Shown here piece after piece: positions 7,901-16,550 of a DNA stretch of 46,649 bases. Origin of the DNA: a virus; the IMG/VR virus record IMGVR_UViG_3300030107_002350, positions 1-46,649 of that record; one strand, 5' to 3'. Below the pieces are notes generated by a model that did not search any database, was not told the DNA's origin, and saw only the letters and a program-made list of their open reading frames with translations. Made by a program: the position numbers and the translations under genes. Position 1 is the first letter of the stretch. Every line of letters begins with the position of its first letter.

Positions 7901-10512
7901 TCTAGGGTTTTCTTCATCTGAGCCATAAGGTCTAAACCTTCTTCTTCCGACACAGCACGCTCACCGGCTCTGTTAAATCTCTCCTTAGCTTCCTGAAATT
8001 TTAAGTCAGCCCAAGGGTCTCTACTCCCAACGCCGCCTATCGCAGCCGCAGGTATTGGATTACCGGCAGTTACATCGTTAAGTATCTTCTGACGTTCTGC
8101 GTCCCAAGCGCGTGCTTCGGCTGGGTCAGTAGGTCGTTCCTTACCCATACGCCTTGCTGCAAAACCGTCTATAAAATCTGAGTTGTACAAAAACGGGTCA
8201 TCGGTTTCGTACTTGATAAGCATAAAGTCTTTAAGATTCTTAGCGGAGAACCTCATACCAAACTTGTGCATCCAACGAAGTTTGGCCTCACGCACAAGTC
8301 GTCTTAACTTCTGCTGATTACCTGTAGCTTTGCGAGTCTTGAGTCGCTGAGTTAAAGCACGGCCTAGAAACTCCACACCTTCTTCTTCGTCTCTGAAAAG
8401 TTTCAGGTAGTCCTCATGCAGCTTACGGTCTTTCTTATTCGTAGAATACTGAAGGTCATCCATGAAGTTGTGCCATCCTTCATGGGCAATTGTGTCATCA
8501 GTTGCAGTACGTGGATCAAAAGTTATGTTACGTGTATCATAAGCCGCGAACCCTGCCTGACGTACGAGTCTGCCATCTGGTGTGCGGCGATATATACCAC
8601 GGCGTATGGCTTCGGTTATATTAAAGCCTCTTACTGCTGCAAGCTTGGCCAACTCAATAAGTACATCCTCATCTAGTGGCTTGAGTTCTTTAGGCTTAGG
8701 CTTGGGGTAAAGTTTATCTATAGCTGCTGCGCGAGACGCTTCTTCCTGCCGAATAAGTTCAATCTCACGCTCGGCATTTTTTCGCGTACCCTCAATGTGA
8801 TCTAGATACTGCTGTCTTACTTTTTTAGCAACTTCCGGTTTAACAAATGGCCCAAGAACTGTTTCTCTTACTTGGATGTCCTCACCTGTAACTGGATCTT
8901 TCTTAACCACCAAGCGTCCGCCGGGTTTGGCTATTTGCATAGAGCCGTTTGCGTTAAGAAAGATAGGACTGCCTGTTAAGTCAGCACCCTGCCCGTATAC
9001 TTCATATAAACCAGAACCCGGCAACCTCCAGACATCCAAGTTTTGATCTAGTGGTTCGCCGTTTCTGTCAACCAAGCGGCGAGAAGCTGATAAATCAAGT
9101 TCTATAGCAGTTCTAGTTCTAGGCTTACCTGTTGCGGGGTCAACGTCTTCAATCTTTTTTGCTCTTTTGCTGAAAAGACCTTTGATTTTACCAACGTCGT
9201 TTGCTAACTGTGATGGCGTACCTTCAATAATGGCTGTGGCTTCGTTAACTTTTTCTTGGAGTTCTGTAAATTTGCTTTGCGCTTTTTCTATAACATCTTT
9301 TCTAGAACTTGGATTTTCGTTTAGTTCTTTTAATCTACCTCTTGCTGCATCTAACTCAGGCTGTAAACGATCAAGGTCTTTTGTTGCTCGCTGAAAAGCT
9401 TTTTCTGTACCAGTATAAATATCCGACAACTCACTTGGTGCAACACCGTAACCTCTTGCGGCTTCTTCTGCTGTCATAGGTACAGCACCAATACCTGACA
9501 CTCTGCCCATACTCTGAGCCGCTGGCCCCGGTGCAGTTGGGTCTAGAAAACCTACGCCACCAGTTACCTCGCGTTCTATCGTAGCAGCAACATCAACAGG
9601 CGTAGGAGTAAGCCTGTTTTCTACAGAACCAACGTGAGTGCCTTCTGTTCCTATAAAAGCCTCGTCACCAAGTCCTTTATGTACGTACGCGGTATCTCGT
9701 ATACTTCTTGTAAGCTCCGCAGAAGATGGCAGAGGTTCTCTATAGATGTTAAAAAATTTGCTAGGGTCTGCGCCACGGGCTATTGCGGCACTCTCGCGTC
9801 TTTTAATTAGATCATCAATAACCTTTGGCTTAAACGTAGGTTTCTGCAATAACGAACCTACGCCAAAAGCACCGGCTAGTCTGCCCGCGTCAAAGTCACC
9901 CCTAGCATACTGTCCTACACCTTCTATACCTGCTTCCAAACCTCCGCCTATAGCTGACTGAGCTAGTGCAGCAGTCTCAGCCTGAGCTAAAGGTCTGGCT
10001 AATGTAGCTTTCCCAGTACCGGTAAGTGCAGATTTAAGCAGTCGTGGGTCAGGTCTAAAAGCTACTAAAGAGGGAGCTACCTGACCGGCAAAAGAAGATA
10101 ACGGGTTAGCAAGCCTCGCTTCCATACGATCTTGCTGTAGCTGTCGCAACTCGTCATCGTCGTAAACAGCACCCTCTATACCTTGCTGCGCTTCGCTGCC
10201 TAAATATGCACCAAGCAGACCTCCGCCAATCATCAAAGGCACGCCAACTAAAGCACCAACTCCTGTAGCAGATAGTGCTGCACCTGCACCTATTGCCCCC
10301 ACTGCTCCGCCTAAACCTGCGCCAGCAGACTCACCTGCACCTGTCGTAAAAGACTCAAACTTTGAGATGTCCTCTGCCAGATAGTCTTCAAGTTCATCAT
10401 CTGTTAAGAGTTCTACCTCGTCAGGGTTAAGACCCTTAGAGCGCATATAGTCATCGTAGATTCCCTTACGTTCGGTATTCGGTCTACGATATACTGGTGT
10501 TAGTTTTGCCAT
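4936..10512 (-). CDS. Giant internal virion/ejection protein with HExxH motif
   Basis: An 1858-residue protein near the end of the virion operon, where podoviruses keep their ejection (internal core) proteins. Residues about 59-105 are a Gly/Ala-rich hydrophobic stretch that could insert in membranes. Long helical regions follow. HEGWH at 677-681 is a zincin-type HExxH, with a candidate downstream acidic ligand in the EEEGVEF segment (about 709-715), so a metallopeptidase-like domain is possible. The octapeptide DLKFQEAK occurs twice (836-843 and 900-907), flanking a short linker. The C-terminal half is helix-rich with no recognisable domain. It probably travels in the capsid and enters the host envelope with the DNA. 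The peptidase role is inference. Confidence 0.75.
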   Translation of the reverse strand: MAKLTPVYRRPNTERKGIYDDYMRSKGLNPDEVELLTDDELEDYLAEDISKFESFTTGAGESAGAGLGGAVGAIGAGAALSATGVGALVGVPLMIGGGLLGAYLGSEAQQGIEGAVYDDDELRQLQQDRMEARLANPLSSFAGQVAPSLVAFRPDPRLLKSALTGTGKATLARPLAQAETAALAQSAIGGGLEAGIEGVGQYARGDFDAGRLAGAFGVGSLLQKPTFKPKVIDDLIKRRESAAIARGADPSKFFNIYREPLPSSAELTRSIRDTAYVHKGLGDEAFIGTEGTHVGSVENRLTPTPVDVAATIEREVTGGVGFLDPTAPGPAAQSMGRVSGIGAVPMTAEEAARGYGVAPSELSDIYTGTEKAFQRATKDLDRLQPELDAARGRLKELNENPSSRKDVIEKAQSKFTELQEKVNEATAIIEGTPSQLANDVGKIKGLFSKRAKKIEDVDPATGKPRTRTAIELDLSASRRLVDRNGEPLDQNLDVWRLPGSGLYEVYGQGADLTGSPIFLNANGSMQIAKPGGRLVVKKDPVTGEDIQVRETVLGPFVKPEVAKKVRQQYLDHIEGTRKNAEREIELIRQEEASRAAAIDKLYPKPKPKELKPLDEDVLIELAKLAAVRGFNITEAIRRGIYRRTPDGRLVRQAGFAAYDTRNITFDPRTATDDTIAHEGWHNFMDDLQYSTNKKDRKLHEDYLKLFRDEEEGVEFLGRALTQRLKTRKATGNQQKLRRLVREAKLRWMHKFGMRFSAKNLKDFMLIKYETDDPFLYNSDFIDGFAARRMGKERPTDPAEARAWDAERQKILNDVTAGNPIPAAAIGGVGSRDPWADLKFQEAKERFNRAGERAVSEEEGLDLMAQMKKTLEREQGMKFDKPATGAPVQRIMQGIRQESGDLKFQEAKGERTVTESPFKEVRDSARYNAENFDKVQTGLEYFDAERAVMRGQIFGWSRLVQAETDQLILRPFEGLKNDEITDSTKRMALYARDAHNRLEMAEKRYVNMFVEPLLMRFRSMHLSKQEIQDLGTYRILRRLVKKFGNDSTITKPYADKYQKLETDIKLNRKLADANETLDKLYRETRAEQVANGPRIKVGNKYVRVEETQGDYYDPYMLSHDNNTLLRTKAHTKEGEELQEKILAFWLKQRQQQEGVKAGQEAELRDELAEYIAVISNKDSFVTTTGENRPLTTASKFGALRKGEGLLMPPDLVDADPFMRAQRYIGRFSKDMAWHTQIEGDEVMRAIRDLPDDANVPTHRTPESEGSDKMLTPTLKEIFGDDVDAGYLARAQGTFKNLDEVHTGFHRRGDLSILRLNRLITSQWLGTLSGVRDFVNSFKNANMYMRTEDWPLILKSLTHFQDAWKQSHISGANRSKLSRLEFAHDSVDRASDAMATVADLSQKYSGRELFERGTRAIQFNLGKLLMRSYLNSGTPDAHVKRMLNLMGRMGDVDTARLAKNPETTTEADLNKLATAWVEINQGTYGARGVPSWSIRGPSSWFTSLSRWSIEKYNRYLKDVVMPMTKGDPATGKKDFKPFLKSTLGSVVEANVLMELTEMINAKENYEPTTAELLESNAGFEDYVYHAMHMANMSGYFGLLSGLSNDAVRMIRTGKAAPEDLSFVTFPGFEALLADKGLAQTTFAYLNSGRETPTTMRFLEDVITNLNQTLRIARNQVIASSSLSKDIDRALGTTYVRTRAAEADRKGYERDLRIFNRLNKGEYGTGWFQNLNRYETTPKSTYQYSQTEEEMRDTLQDFMQSSWNRSQSKDPVTGKQILDRERFKSLLQQGYQKPKRISPRITKDPQSLRESAAFVDFINRLRGKDAVRNVINQEIADEVLAEKRKQLLAENLPNFLASKGY

Positions 10513-10513
10513 T

Positions 10514-11578
10514 TTAAGGTATTCTTGGAGTCATCCACGGAGCGGCTTCGTTTGTATCATACGTGTCGCCTGTGTTAATTATACCCCCTGCCGCTCTCGC
10601 GCCTGCCGCTGCATCTGAGGTGAAAGGACTTTGTGACGCACGCGCCCTACCCCTGTAGGCAGCAGCCTGAGCTTGTTTCAAGTCTCTTTCCGCCTCTTGT
10701 AGTTGTATCTCAAGCTGTTTTAATTGATCTCTAAGTTCTGGATTAGCCTCGTATAGCCTTTTCAGATGATCAAGAGTTGCCTTTTCCAACTCAAGCGTCA
10801 TTAAAGATTTGTCCATCTCTGACTCTTCAAGCTGTCTTGCTAAAGGACTCTGCGCCACAGCTAACCGAGTCTGATTAAGCGCGTTCTCAAGTTCCACACT
10901 TATCGCTTGCTTGTTAGCTAACAGGTTTGCGTAGTTTGGCGGCAATGCATTACGGACTGCATCTGCAAGTTCCCTTGTTGCTTGCTGAGTTGCGAGTGTG
11001 TTTTGTGCTGACTCTAGTTGTGTCTGTGCTGTTAACGCTGGAGTTGCTGCGCGATTTAACACCTCAAGTTCTGCTCGTTGGCGATCTGTTATCTGTGGAG
11101 TAGCGCCTCTTACAAAGTCTTCTCTAGACATCCCCATACCACTAGGCTGAAACGGAACATTTGACATCTTATTAAAGCGTTCTTCCGGTGTGGTAGTAGG
11201 CATCTTCTGTAACATCCGTCTGCGAGCTTCATCCTCTACAGCCTTGGCTCGGTTTCGTTGTGCAGTCCGCTGATTAAATTCCTGCTGCTGATTAAACTTT
11301 TCCAAAGCTTGACGTTGACGTAATGCCGCATTCCTCGCATCCATTACGTCAGTCAACCTACGAGCTTTTTCAGGCTGAATCGCAGCTCGCATAGCAGCTA
11401 AGTTCTCGTCGCGACGACGGCCACCACCATACTGAAGGTAGTTTACCGGACGCTCTTGTGGGACATACGCGCCAGCAGCACGCAGCTCCTCTATCATACG
11501 ACGTTCTTCTTCGTCTAAGTCCCGCTGATTCTGCGGAAAGATACCACTCATTAAGTTACCTAAAAAACCTTCTGCCAT
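10514..11578 (-). CDS. Probable internal virion protein, coiled-coil (354 aa)
   Basis: A highly charged, Gln/Arg/Glu-rich helical protein. Residues about 60-125 and 225-300 show long coiled-coil-like stretches (for example EKFNQQQEFNQRTAQRNRAK and DQLKQLEIQLQEAERDLKQA). No catalytic motif was seen. The start is taken as the ATG at 11578 because the frame further upstream opens only with TTG inside the preceding gene. The ATG lies 15 nt after that gene's stop, with an AGAAAG purine run before it. Its place between a Gln-rich virion protein and the giant ejection protein suggests the T7 gp14-16-like internal core set. Confidence 0.7.
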   Translation of the reverse strand: MAEGFLGNLMSGIFPQNQRDLDEEERRMIEELRAAGAYVPQERPVNYLQYGGGRRRDENLAAMRAAIQPEKARRLTDVMDARNAALRQRQALEKFNQQQEFNQRTAQRNRAKAVEDEARRRMLQKMPTTTPEERFNKMSNVPFQPSGMGMSREDFVRGATPQITDRQRAELEVLNRAATPALTAQTQLESAQNTLATQQATRELADAVRNALPPNYANLLANKQAISVELENALNQTRLAVAQSPLARQLEESEMDKSLMTLELEKATLDHLKRLYEANPELRDQLKQLEIQLQEAERDLKQAQAAAYRGRARASQSPFTSDAAAGARAAGGIINTGDTYDTNEAAPWMTPRIP

Positions 11579-11592
11579 GTTACTACTTTCTT

Positions 11593-12516
11593 TTAATCGC
11601 TTCCTTGCCAAAAATTCTCCAGAGTTTTTGCACCTCTGCCTACTCTACCAAGGAAGCTGTTGTCTTGATTTAACGAACCTTGAAGCAAGTTACTCGGCGC
11701 AGCTTGTCCCGCTCCCATATAGTTCTGAACAGGTTGCACGCCTTGGAAGTTGCCAGCTATCTGATTCGTACCACTACTTCTACCAAGCGTGGCCTGTATA
11801 GGATCAAAACCAGAGCGTGAGCCAGCCATGAAATTTGTAGCAGATTGCAAAGCCTGACCTAATTGACTGCGCTTCTGATCTAGCCGAGAGCCAAACTGCA
11901 TAGCGTTTTCTATCGCAGTTAAGTTTCCGCCACCACCTGCTTGACCACGCTGCATATTACGCCGTGCGTTCATGCGCTCAATCTCTGCACGTTCTCCACC
12001 AGAGAGGCCACCCATGTTTATGCTTCCGAGAAGTTCAGCTACTTTTTGCCTTCCAAGGTCTCTGGATTGCAGAAAAGGTTGGTCAGTTATAGCCAACTGA
12101 TCCATCGTAGACCCAGCCATGTACGGCCCTTGGAGTCTCATTATATCCAAATCTGTACCAGCAGCACCTCTACGTGAGATATTATCTACGTCTGCTCCAA
12201 GCTGTGCATATTCACGGATACCCGGCACGTACCCGGCGGGAAGTCTTTTCGCCTCTTCACTACCTACAAGCTGCTCATAGGCTAGTCTTTGCTGTTGTGG
12301 AGCGAACTCTTGTTGTACTCCAAGTTCTGCGGCTGCTGTAGGTCTTAGCTCGTCCCTAATTGCTGCCATTATCTTAGGGTAAGACTCCGCATAAGCCTCA
12401 CCCTGCGCTTGGCCTACGTCACCAGCGTCCTTCTCATTTGACTTACCTACGGCATAATTAACACCAAGATTTATTAACGAAGGTACTACGTCTGACCATC
12501 CAAATCCATTACCCAT
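11593..12516 (-). CDS. Probable virion protein, Gln/Gly-rich (307 aa)
   Basis: Not recognised by family. The N-terminus (MGNGFGWSDVVPSLINLGVNY) is mildly hydrophobic. The middle is helical with many Gln, Arg and Glu. Residues about 185-200 are Gly-rich (RGQAGGGGNL). The C-terminus is Asn/Gln/Gly-rich (QNYMGAGQAAPSNLLQG). This resembles the small internal virion proteins of short-tailed phages. It lies in the same orientation between the small fibre-like gene and the coiled-coil virion gene. The role is assigned from position only. Confidence 0.65.
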   Translation of the reverse strand: MGNGFGWSDVVPSLINLGVNYAVGKSNEKDAGDVGQAQGEAYAESYPKIMAAIRDELRPTAAAELGVQQEFAPQQQRLAYEQLVGSEEAKRLPAGYVPGIREYAQLGADVDNISRRGAAGTDLDIMRLQGPYMAGSTMDQLAITDQPFLQSRDLGRQKVAELLGSINMGGLSGGERAEIERMNARRNMQRGQAGGGGNLTAIENAMQFGSRLDQKRSQLGQALQSATNFMAGSRSGFDPIQATLGRSSGTNQIAGNFQGVQPVQNYMGAGQAAPSNLLQGSLNQDNSFLGRVGRGAKTLENFWQGSD

Positions 12517-12528
12517 AACTCTATTTCC

Positions 12529-12771
12529 TTATGTTGCCAACACACCCGCTGTCCTAAGACTTGCGAGAAGTGCATTTATTGTTGTTTGATTATTAGAAGC
12601 CGAGCTGCCTGAAACATCAGACACAGCGGCAGCTTGTTTTACCACGCCATAAGTTGATCCCGTAGCCGCCGGTACGGTAAGCCCTGCTAACCACGTATCA
12701 AAATCATCCTTACTGGTGAACAGCGTCACCTTATCCGACTTCGTTACTGAACTGTTTATTGCTACTGACAT
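12529..12771 (-). CDS. Small head-fibre-like protein (80 aa)
   Basis: An 80-residue Ser/Ala/Thr-rich protein containing TYGVVKQAAAVSDVSG and ending NALLASLRTAGVLAT. This GVVKxAxxV ... LLAxLRxAGVxA arrangement recurs in phage head- or tail-fibre proteins, where the last helix trimerises and a longer Ala-rich part attaches to the virion. Here only the short conserved part is present. It begins 1 nt after the tail tube B gene stops, with no room for an independent promoter. Assignment as a small structural or decoration fibre is inference. Confidence 0.6.
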   Translation of the reverse strand: MSVAINSSVTKSDKVTLFTSKDDFDTWLAGLTVPAATGSTYGVVKQAAAVSDVSGSSASNNQTTINALLASLRTAGVLAT

Positions 12772-12772
12772 A

Positions 12773-15154
12773 TCATGCTGAGTATGCTTGGTTAATAAGT
12801 GACGACTTTAACGTCACATCTTTAGCCTCAAGCCTTAACTGCGAAAGCTTGGGAGACCCTTGTAAATAAATTCTGTACTTAACCTTCCAACCCTGCTCGC
12901 TGGCTTGCCAGTTAAAAGCTAGGTTAGCGTGGGTGTTTATATCAAACTCCGCAGGAAAAACCACAGGAAATCTTACGCCTGACTGTATCAAAGGCAAGCC
13001 TCTGGTTTTTAACCCGCCATGCGTTGCGTCAGTTCTGCTATCATCTACAAACTGGCTGACTGCAACAAAACCTGCATTACGACCTTCATCATTATCAGAC
13101 ACAGCAGCGTTAGACAGAATACCCGCAACCTTGGTAGAACTGTTTGACAGCGATCTGCCTACCTGCCCGTCTGTTGCGAACTCCTTATAAACAAGCGTAG
13201 CACCACTATCAAAAAACAAGGTTGTATTATGTACAGGAAGGTTATCGTCTGTTACAGCCGTGCTACCTTCCTTAAAATTGTCTACAGTTATGTATAAGCT
13301 TGTGGGAGAAGTGCTGAGTAGTTCTGTTGTTGCTGTTGAAGGGTATACTCCAGGTGGGTATCCGCTGGCGTTATTTATCTTAAACGAGTGGAACGCCTCA
13401 AAAGGCTTATTGAACATGAGGTTCAAGTTTGACGGCTTGAGTTCTATCTTTGGTTCCGCCGAACAGTAAGCTTTTGTATCCACGCGAGACATGGCGAACT
13501 CATTGCTGCCGTACAAATGCTTAACCCAAAAAGTCTTACTACTAGGATCATCTGTAATAGCGAACAAGTCTTGATTGCCAGCCGTAGTAGTTCCTACAGC
13601 CATGTCTCTTATCGGAGTGCAGTATGTATTTGCGTCAAAGACATCTATCGTCCCTGCGTTACCGTCTCCCCACGTAACTCCTGTGCTACTAACTTCCTGA
13701 CGATCAAGACTTACAAACTTTTTTGTAGCCATGTCATAAACTATCGTCAGGTATTGTTCCGGTAAGTTCGTAAGTACGTGAAACAAAGCGTAGCCATCGT
13801 GAACTACTGCACATTGAAATGTTCCATCCTGTACAACGCCCTCAAATATATCGGAAATAGGACGAGAAAATATATCATTACGTGCTATGGTTTCAGACTG
13901 CTGCACAGCATTAAACGATCTTATACCATGCTTGTCTATAAAAGCTGAGTCGCCCAACAGGTCAAGATAAGCGTTCTGATTTACTGGGCCTGTTGAAAAC
14001 AGAAACTTTTTTGTAAATGTAGGCTCTCCAAATATCGTGTTTACCCTATCTGGTTTTACCGCATAGCTGGAATTTGCCGCACCCACAAACAACTCATCAG
14101 TATTCATGGAACGCAAACACGTAATTGGATCGTTGCTTATTGTATAAGCTACAGCTTCAACTCCCCCGCTAGATTCTGCTGCGTGTATCTTATTACCGTT
14201 GTTATCTAGGGGAACCATGAAGTCCAGAGGACGACCGCTAACGCTATGGTAAAGCTTTGTTCCGTCAGCAGAAGCCATGTAAAGCTTGCCACCGTGAAAT
14301 GCCATCTGCTTACCTACCGGCACGTACTCACGAAAACCCAGTATACCAACTTCATCGTCTGCCACGCTACCTACCAGCGTACCTGCAAGAGCGGTATCTC
14401 CAGCAGAATTCGTATCACTAACAGTAAGCGTGGCTCCCCCGCTAAACTTAATAACAGAACCAGCATTAATCTGTACTGGTGTTGCATCAACAGTATACGT
14501 AGAAGTACCTGCGCTATAACCACCAGCGTTGTTTATGGTAACGTAGTAATTCTGCCATTGCTCGTAGCCCATAAGCTGACGACAAGTAACACTTCCGTCT
14601 GCTGCGATCTCAATTAAGTTGGGCCTGTTCGTACCGTCCTGTACAACAATACCGGCTGCTGTTGGTGGTATTCGCTTTGTGTAATCCGACTTACCACCTG
14701 CGCTTGCATTATCCGAAGAAGCAGCGGCTGCTGCAAAATTATCATAAGACGGCGGAACAACTGCCGTGTACACAAACTCTGCACTTGCAGAAAGTTGTAT
14801 CGTACCTGTTGTGGTTGTTACCCCGTTTGAATATGCAGCAGGTTTCGTGTGAGTGCTGGATGTAGTCCATACGGTAGAAAACGTGCTGCTGTCTTTGCCT
14901 TTCTTTAGGCATACGCCGTCCACAAAAACAAAAAACCAAGGATCTACAAAAATGATTCCTTGGATCTTTGGATCAGTTGCGCTGTAACCTCCAAGTGTCG
15001 GCGTAGTATCAAAAGCTTTCGCTTTCTTAACGCACTCCAAAGCGTCGTGACGATTCCTTATGTTATACGCAAGTCCATACTCATTAGTGCCGAGCCTAGT
15101 GTCATCGACACCAAGGTTCATGCCACCTGAAAATGACTGTTGTATAAAATCCAT
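12773..15154 (-). CDS. Tail tubular protein B-like nozzle/stabilisation protein
   Basis: A 793-residue beta-rich protein. The N-terminus (FIQQSFSGGMNLGVDDTRLG, then NEYGLAYNIRNRHDALE) is the typical opening of podoviral tail tubular protein B or stabilisation proteins, where a 'G-G-x-N ... N ... R' pattern starts a beta-propeller-like nozzle. The next gene upstream is the A-type tail tube protein, and the two overlap by one base (15154), the usual A-B order. The protein should form the distal tail tube through which DNA leaves. Confidence 0.8.
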   Translation of the reverse strand: MDFIQQSFSGGMNLGVDDTRLGTNEYGLAYNIRNRHDALECVKKAKAFDTTPTLGGYSATDPKIQGIIFVDPWFFVFVDGVCLKKGKDSSTFSTVWTTSSTHTKPAAYSNGVTTTTGTIQLSASAEFVYTAVVPPSYDNFAAAAASSDNASAGGKSDYTKRIPPTAAGIVVQDGTNRPNLIEIAADGSVTCRQLMGYEQWQNYYVTINNAGGYSAGTSTYTVDATPVQINAGSVIKFSGGATLTVSDTNSAGDTALAGTLVGSVADDEVGILGFREYVPVGKQMAFHGGKLYMASADGTKLYHSVSGRPLDFMVPLDNNGNKIHAAESSGGVEAVAYTISNDPITCLRSMNTDELFVGAANSSYAVKPDRVNTIFGEPTFTKKFLFSTGPVNQNAYLDLLGDSAFIDKHGIRSFNAVQQSETIARNDIFSRPISDIFEGVVQDGTFQCAVVHDGYALFHVLTNLPEQYLTIVYDMATKKFVSLDRQEVSSTGVTWGDGNAGTIDVFDANTYCTPIRDMAVGTTTAGNQDLFAITDDPSSKTFWVKHLYGSNEFAMSRVDTKAYCSAEPKIELKPSNLNLMFNKPFEAFHSFKINNASGYPPGVYPSTATTELLSTSPTSLYITVDNFKEGSTAVTDDNLPVHNTTLFFDSGATLVYKEFATDGQVGRSLSNSSTKVAGILSNAAVSDNDEGRNAGFVAVSQFVDDSRTDATHGGLKTRGLPLIQSGVRFPVVFPAEFDINTHANLAFNWQASEQGWKVKYRIYLQGSPKLSQLRLEAKDVTLKSSLINQAYSA

Positions 15155-16122
15155 TAGTAAATTCCAACTGCTCTAGATGACTTTGTATACTTGTTAAGTA
15201 GGGATACAGAAAGTTTGTCGTGAGGATGCTTGTCAAACTTGACTTTTTGTAGCTGTCCGCGCTCAAGGTCGGCGTTACGTCGGCCAAGACTACGCGAGGC
15301 TTTCTGGTCGTATATACGAGCCTCCTCCATCTTACCCTGCTCCTCCAAGAATAACTGCATAACCTTGTTTATTAAAATATTGTCGTATCCGTCAGCCGGA
15401 AACTCGTCGCTGTCTTTGCTAAGGTAAGGAAGTTTTTTCTTATACAGAACCTCAAGCGTATGCTCGTCATCCTGCGTTGCCGTAGACTCCCAAGGGTACT
15501 CACTAACATCACAAATAAGATAGCGAGATTCTTTCTCGTTATTTGGAATAACCGCAAGCACGGTATCATCAGACTGCTTTATGCTAATATCATACGTACA
15601 AACATCAGACTTTATAACAGACTCTATAGACGTAAACGTAGTTGAAAAGGTGTTACTCGTTCCGTCCATCTCAACTTCTTCCACAAACCTTGATGAATCT
15701 GAGCGAGTTCCAACAACAGTCAAGGTTATTTCAGGCATGGACTGCGTAGCTGTAGCTTTTATTCCTGAGTAACTTGTTGGTGTTACTTTGAAAGGTTCGT
15801 AGCCACGCACGCGCCAAGTTCTGTCGTCCTGCTCTACGTTATTCCGAGAGTAGCGTTCTGTGAGGTTCGTGAGAACCCAAGGATACTGACTTTCTTTTTC
15901 CCGCATAGCTCGTATTGAGCTTACGTTACTTGGCAGGGCTATTGTCTTGTCACCTTGAACATAGAACGAGTCCTCGGTAAGACTGCCTACCATATCAGAC
16001 TCTTCGTAAAGTTCTTGGGCTGCTTCGTTAAGGTAGTCCAGCATTATAGAACGCTGGTGATTATCGTTAGGATTTATTCCCAGCTTCTTCCCGACCCTAT
16101 CCAGTATATATTCTACACTCAT
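15154..16122 (-). CDS. Tail tubular protein A-like adaptor
   Basis: A 322-residue protein opening with EYILDRVGKKLGIN and LDYLNEAAQELYEESD, then ALPSNVSSIRAMRE. This pattern is characteristic of gp4/gp11-like head-to-tail adaptors (tail tubular protein A), which attach to the portal ring. The start ATG overlaps the stop of the tiny gene upstream as ATGA (16119-16122), and the stop overlaps the tail tube B start. The translational coupling fits stoichiometric tail assembly. Confidence 0.8.
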   Translation of the reverse strand: MSVEYILDRVGKKLGINPNDNHQRSIMLDYLNEAAQELYEESDMVGSLTEDSFYVQGDKTIALPSNVSSIRAMREKESQYPWVLTNLTERYSRNNVEQDDRTWRVRGYEPFKVTPTSYSGIKATATQSMPEITLTVVGTRSDSSRFVEEVEMDGTSNTFSTTFTSIESVIKSDVCTYDISIKQSDDTVLAVIPNNEKESRYLICDVSEYPWESTATQDDEHTLEVLYKKKLPYLSKDSDEFPADGYDNILINKVMQLFLEEQGKMEEARIYDQKASRSLGRRNADLERGQLQKVKFDKHPHDKLSVSLLNKYTKSSRAVGIY

Positions 16123-16247
16123 CTTGCTGTAACTGAACTTTTTGTAGGCTTAGTGCGAACAGTAACCGCGCTAACAGAACTTTTAGTACGTGCTGTGACC
16201 GCACTTACTGTAGGTTTTGTTCTGGGAGTTACTGCTGTAGTTGCCAT
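16119..16247 (-). CDS. Tiny Thr/Val/Arg repeat protein (42 aa)
   Basis: A 42-residue protein, not recognised. It is made of degenerate repeats of about 12 residues: TAVTPRTKPTV, SAVTARTKSSV and SAVTVRTKPTK, ending SSVTAR. It is basic with no acidic residue at all. The ATG overlaps the o-spanin stop (TAATG at 16249-16245), and its TGA overlaps the tail adaptor ATG. The tight coupling on both sides argues that it is translated. A DNA-binding or virion-glue role would be a guess. Confidence 0.6.
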   Translation of the reverse strand: MATTAVTPRTKPTVSAVTARTKSSVSAVTVRTKPTKSSVTAR

Positions 16248-16441
16248 TAATTACCTCTTTCTAACTCATACTCAAGGCGTGCTATCGTTCTCATTGCTTG
16301 TCGTGTGAAGTCCGGTGCGTGAAACGCTGCCTTCGGAAACTGCGGGTGTGCCGTCAGTTCCTTGACGTTCTCGTACTTCGGCGTCGTCTGGCAACCCGTG
16401 GATACGCATAGCGTTATCAATATGAGTAAGCTTGTCCTCAT
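16247..16441 (-). CDS. o-spanin-like outer-membrane lipoprotein (Rz1-like)
   Basis: Starting from the ATG at 16441 the product is 64 residues: a short signal peptide (MRTSLLILITLCVSTGC) with a lipobox ending at Cys17, then a soluble tail with a proline (PQFPKAAFHAPDF). It lies almost wholly inside the +1-frame of the i-spanin gene (16272-16550), the classic nested Rz/Rz1 arrangement. Such lipoproteins anchor in the inner leaflet of the outer membrane and fuse it with the inner membrane through the i-spanin at lysis. A longer in-frame opening to 16528 adds residues without signal character and was rejected. Confidence 0.8.
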   Translation of the reverse strand: MRTSLLILITLCVSTGCQTTPKYENVKELTAHPQFPKAAFHAPDFTRQAMRTIARLEYELERGN

Positions 16442-16550
16442 ACCTCTGCGCTGCGTTTGCTTCTTTGACTGCATTTGATACTTGCACAAAAAACCTTTCC
16501 AAAGCGGGAAAGGCTTTGAACAACGCAAGTATGGCCTTAATTAGCCCCAC
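16272..16550 (-). CDS. i-spanin-like protein (Rz-like)
   Basis: A 92-residue product from a GTG at 16550. The hydrophobic N-terminus (LIKAILALFKAFPALERFF) could span or lie along the inner membrane. A charged helical periplasmic part follows (KEANAAQRYEDKLTHI), then a Ser/Thr-rich tail that shares DNA with the o-spanin. The GTG lies inside the end of the holin-like gene, so translation is probably coupled. The membrane stretch is shorter and more basic than in lambda Rz. Identification rests mainly on the nested lipoprotein. Confidence 0.65.
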   Translation of the reverse strand: MGLIKAILALFKAFPALERFFVQVSNAVKEANAAQRYEDKLTHIDNAMRIHGLPDDAEVRERQGTDGTPAVSEGSVSRTGLHTTSNENDSTP

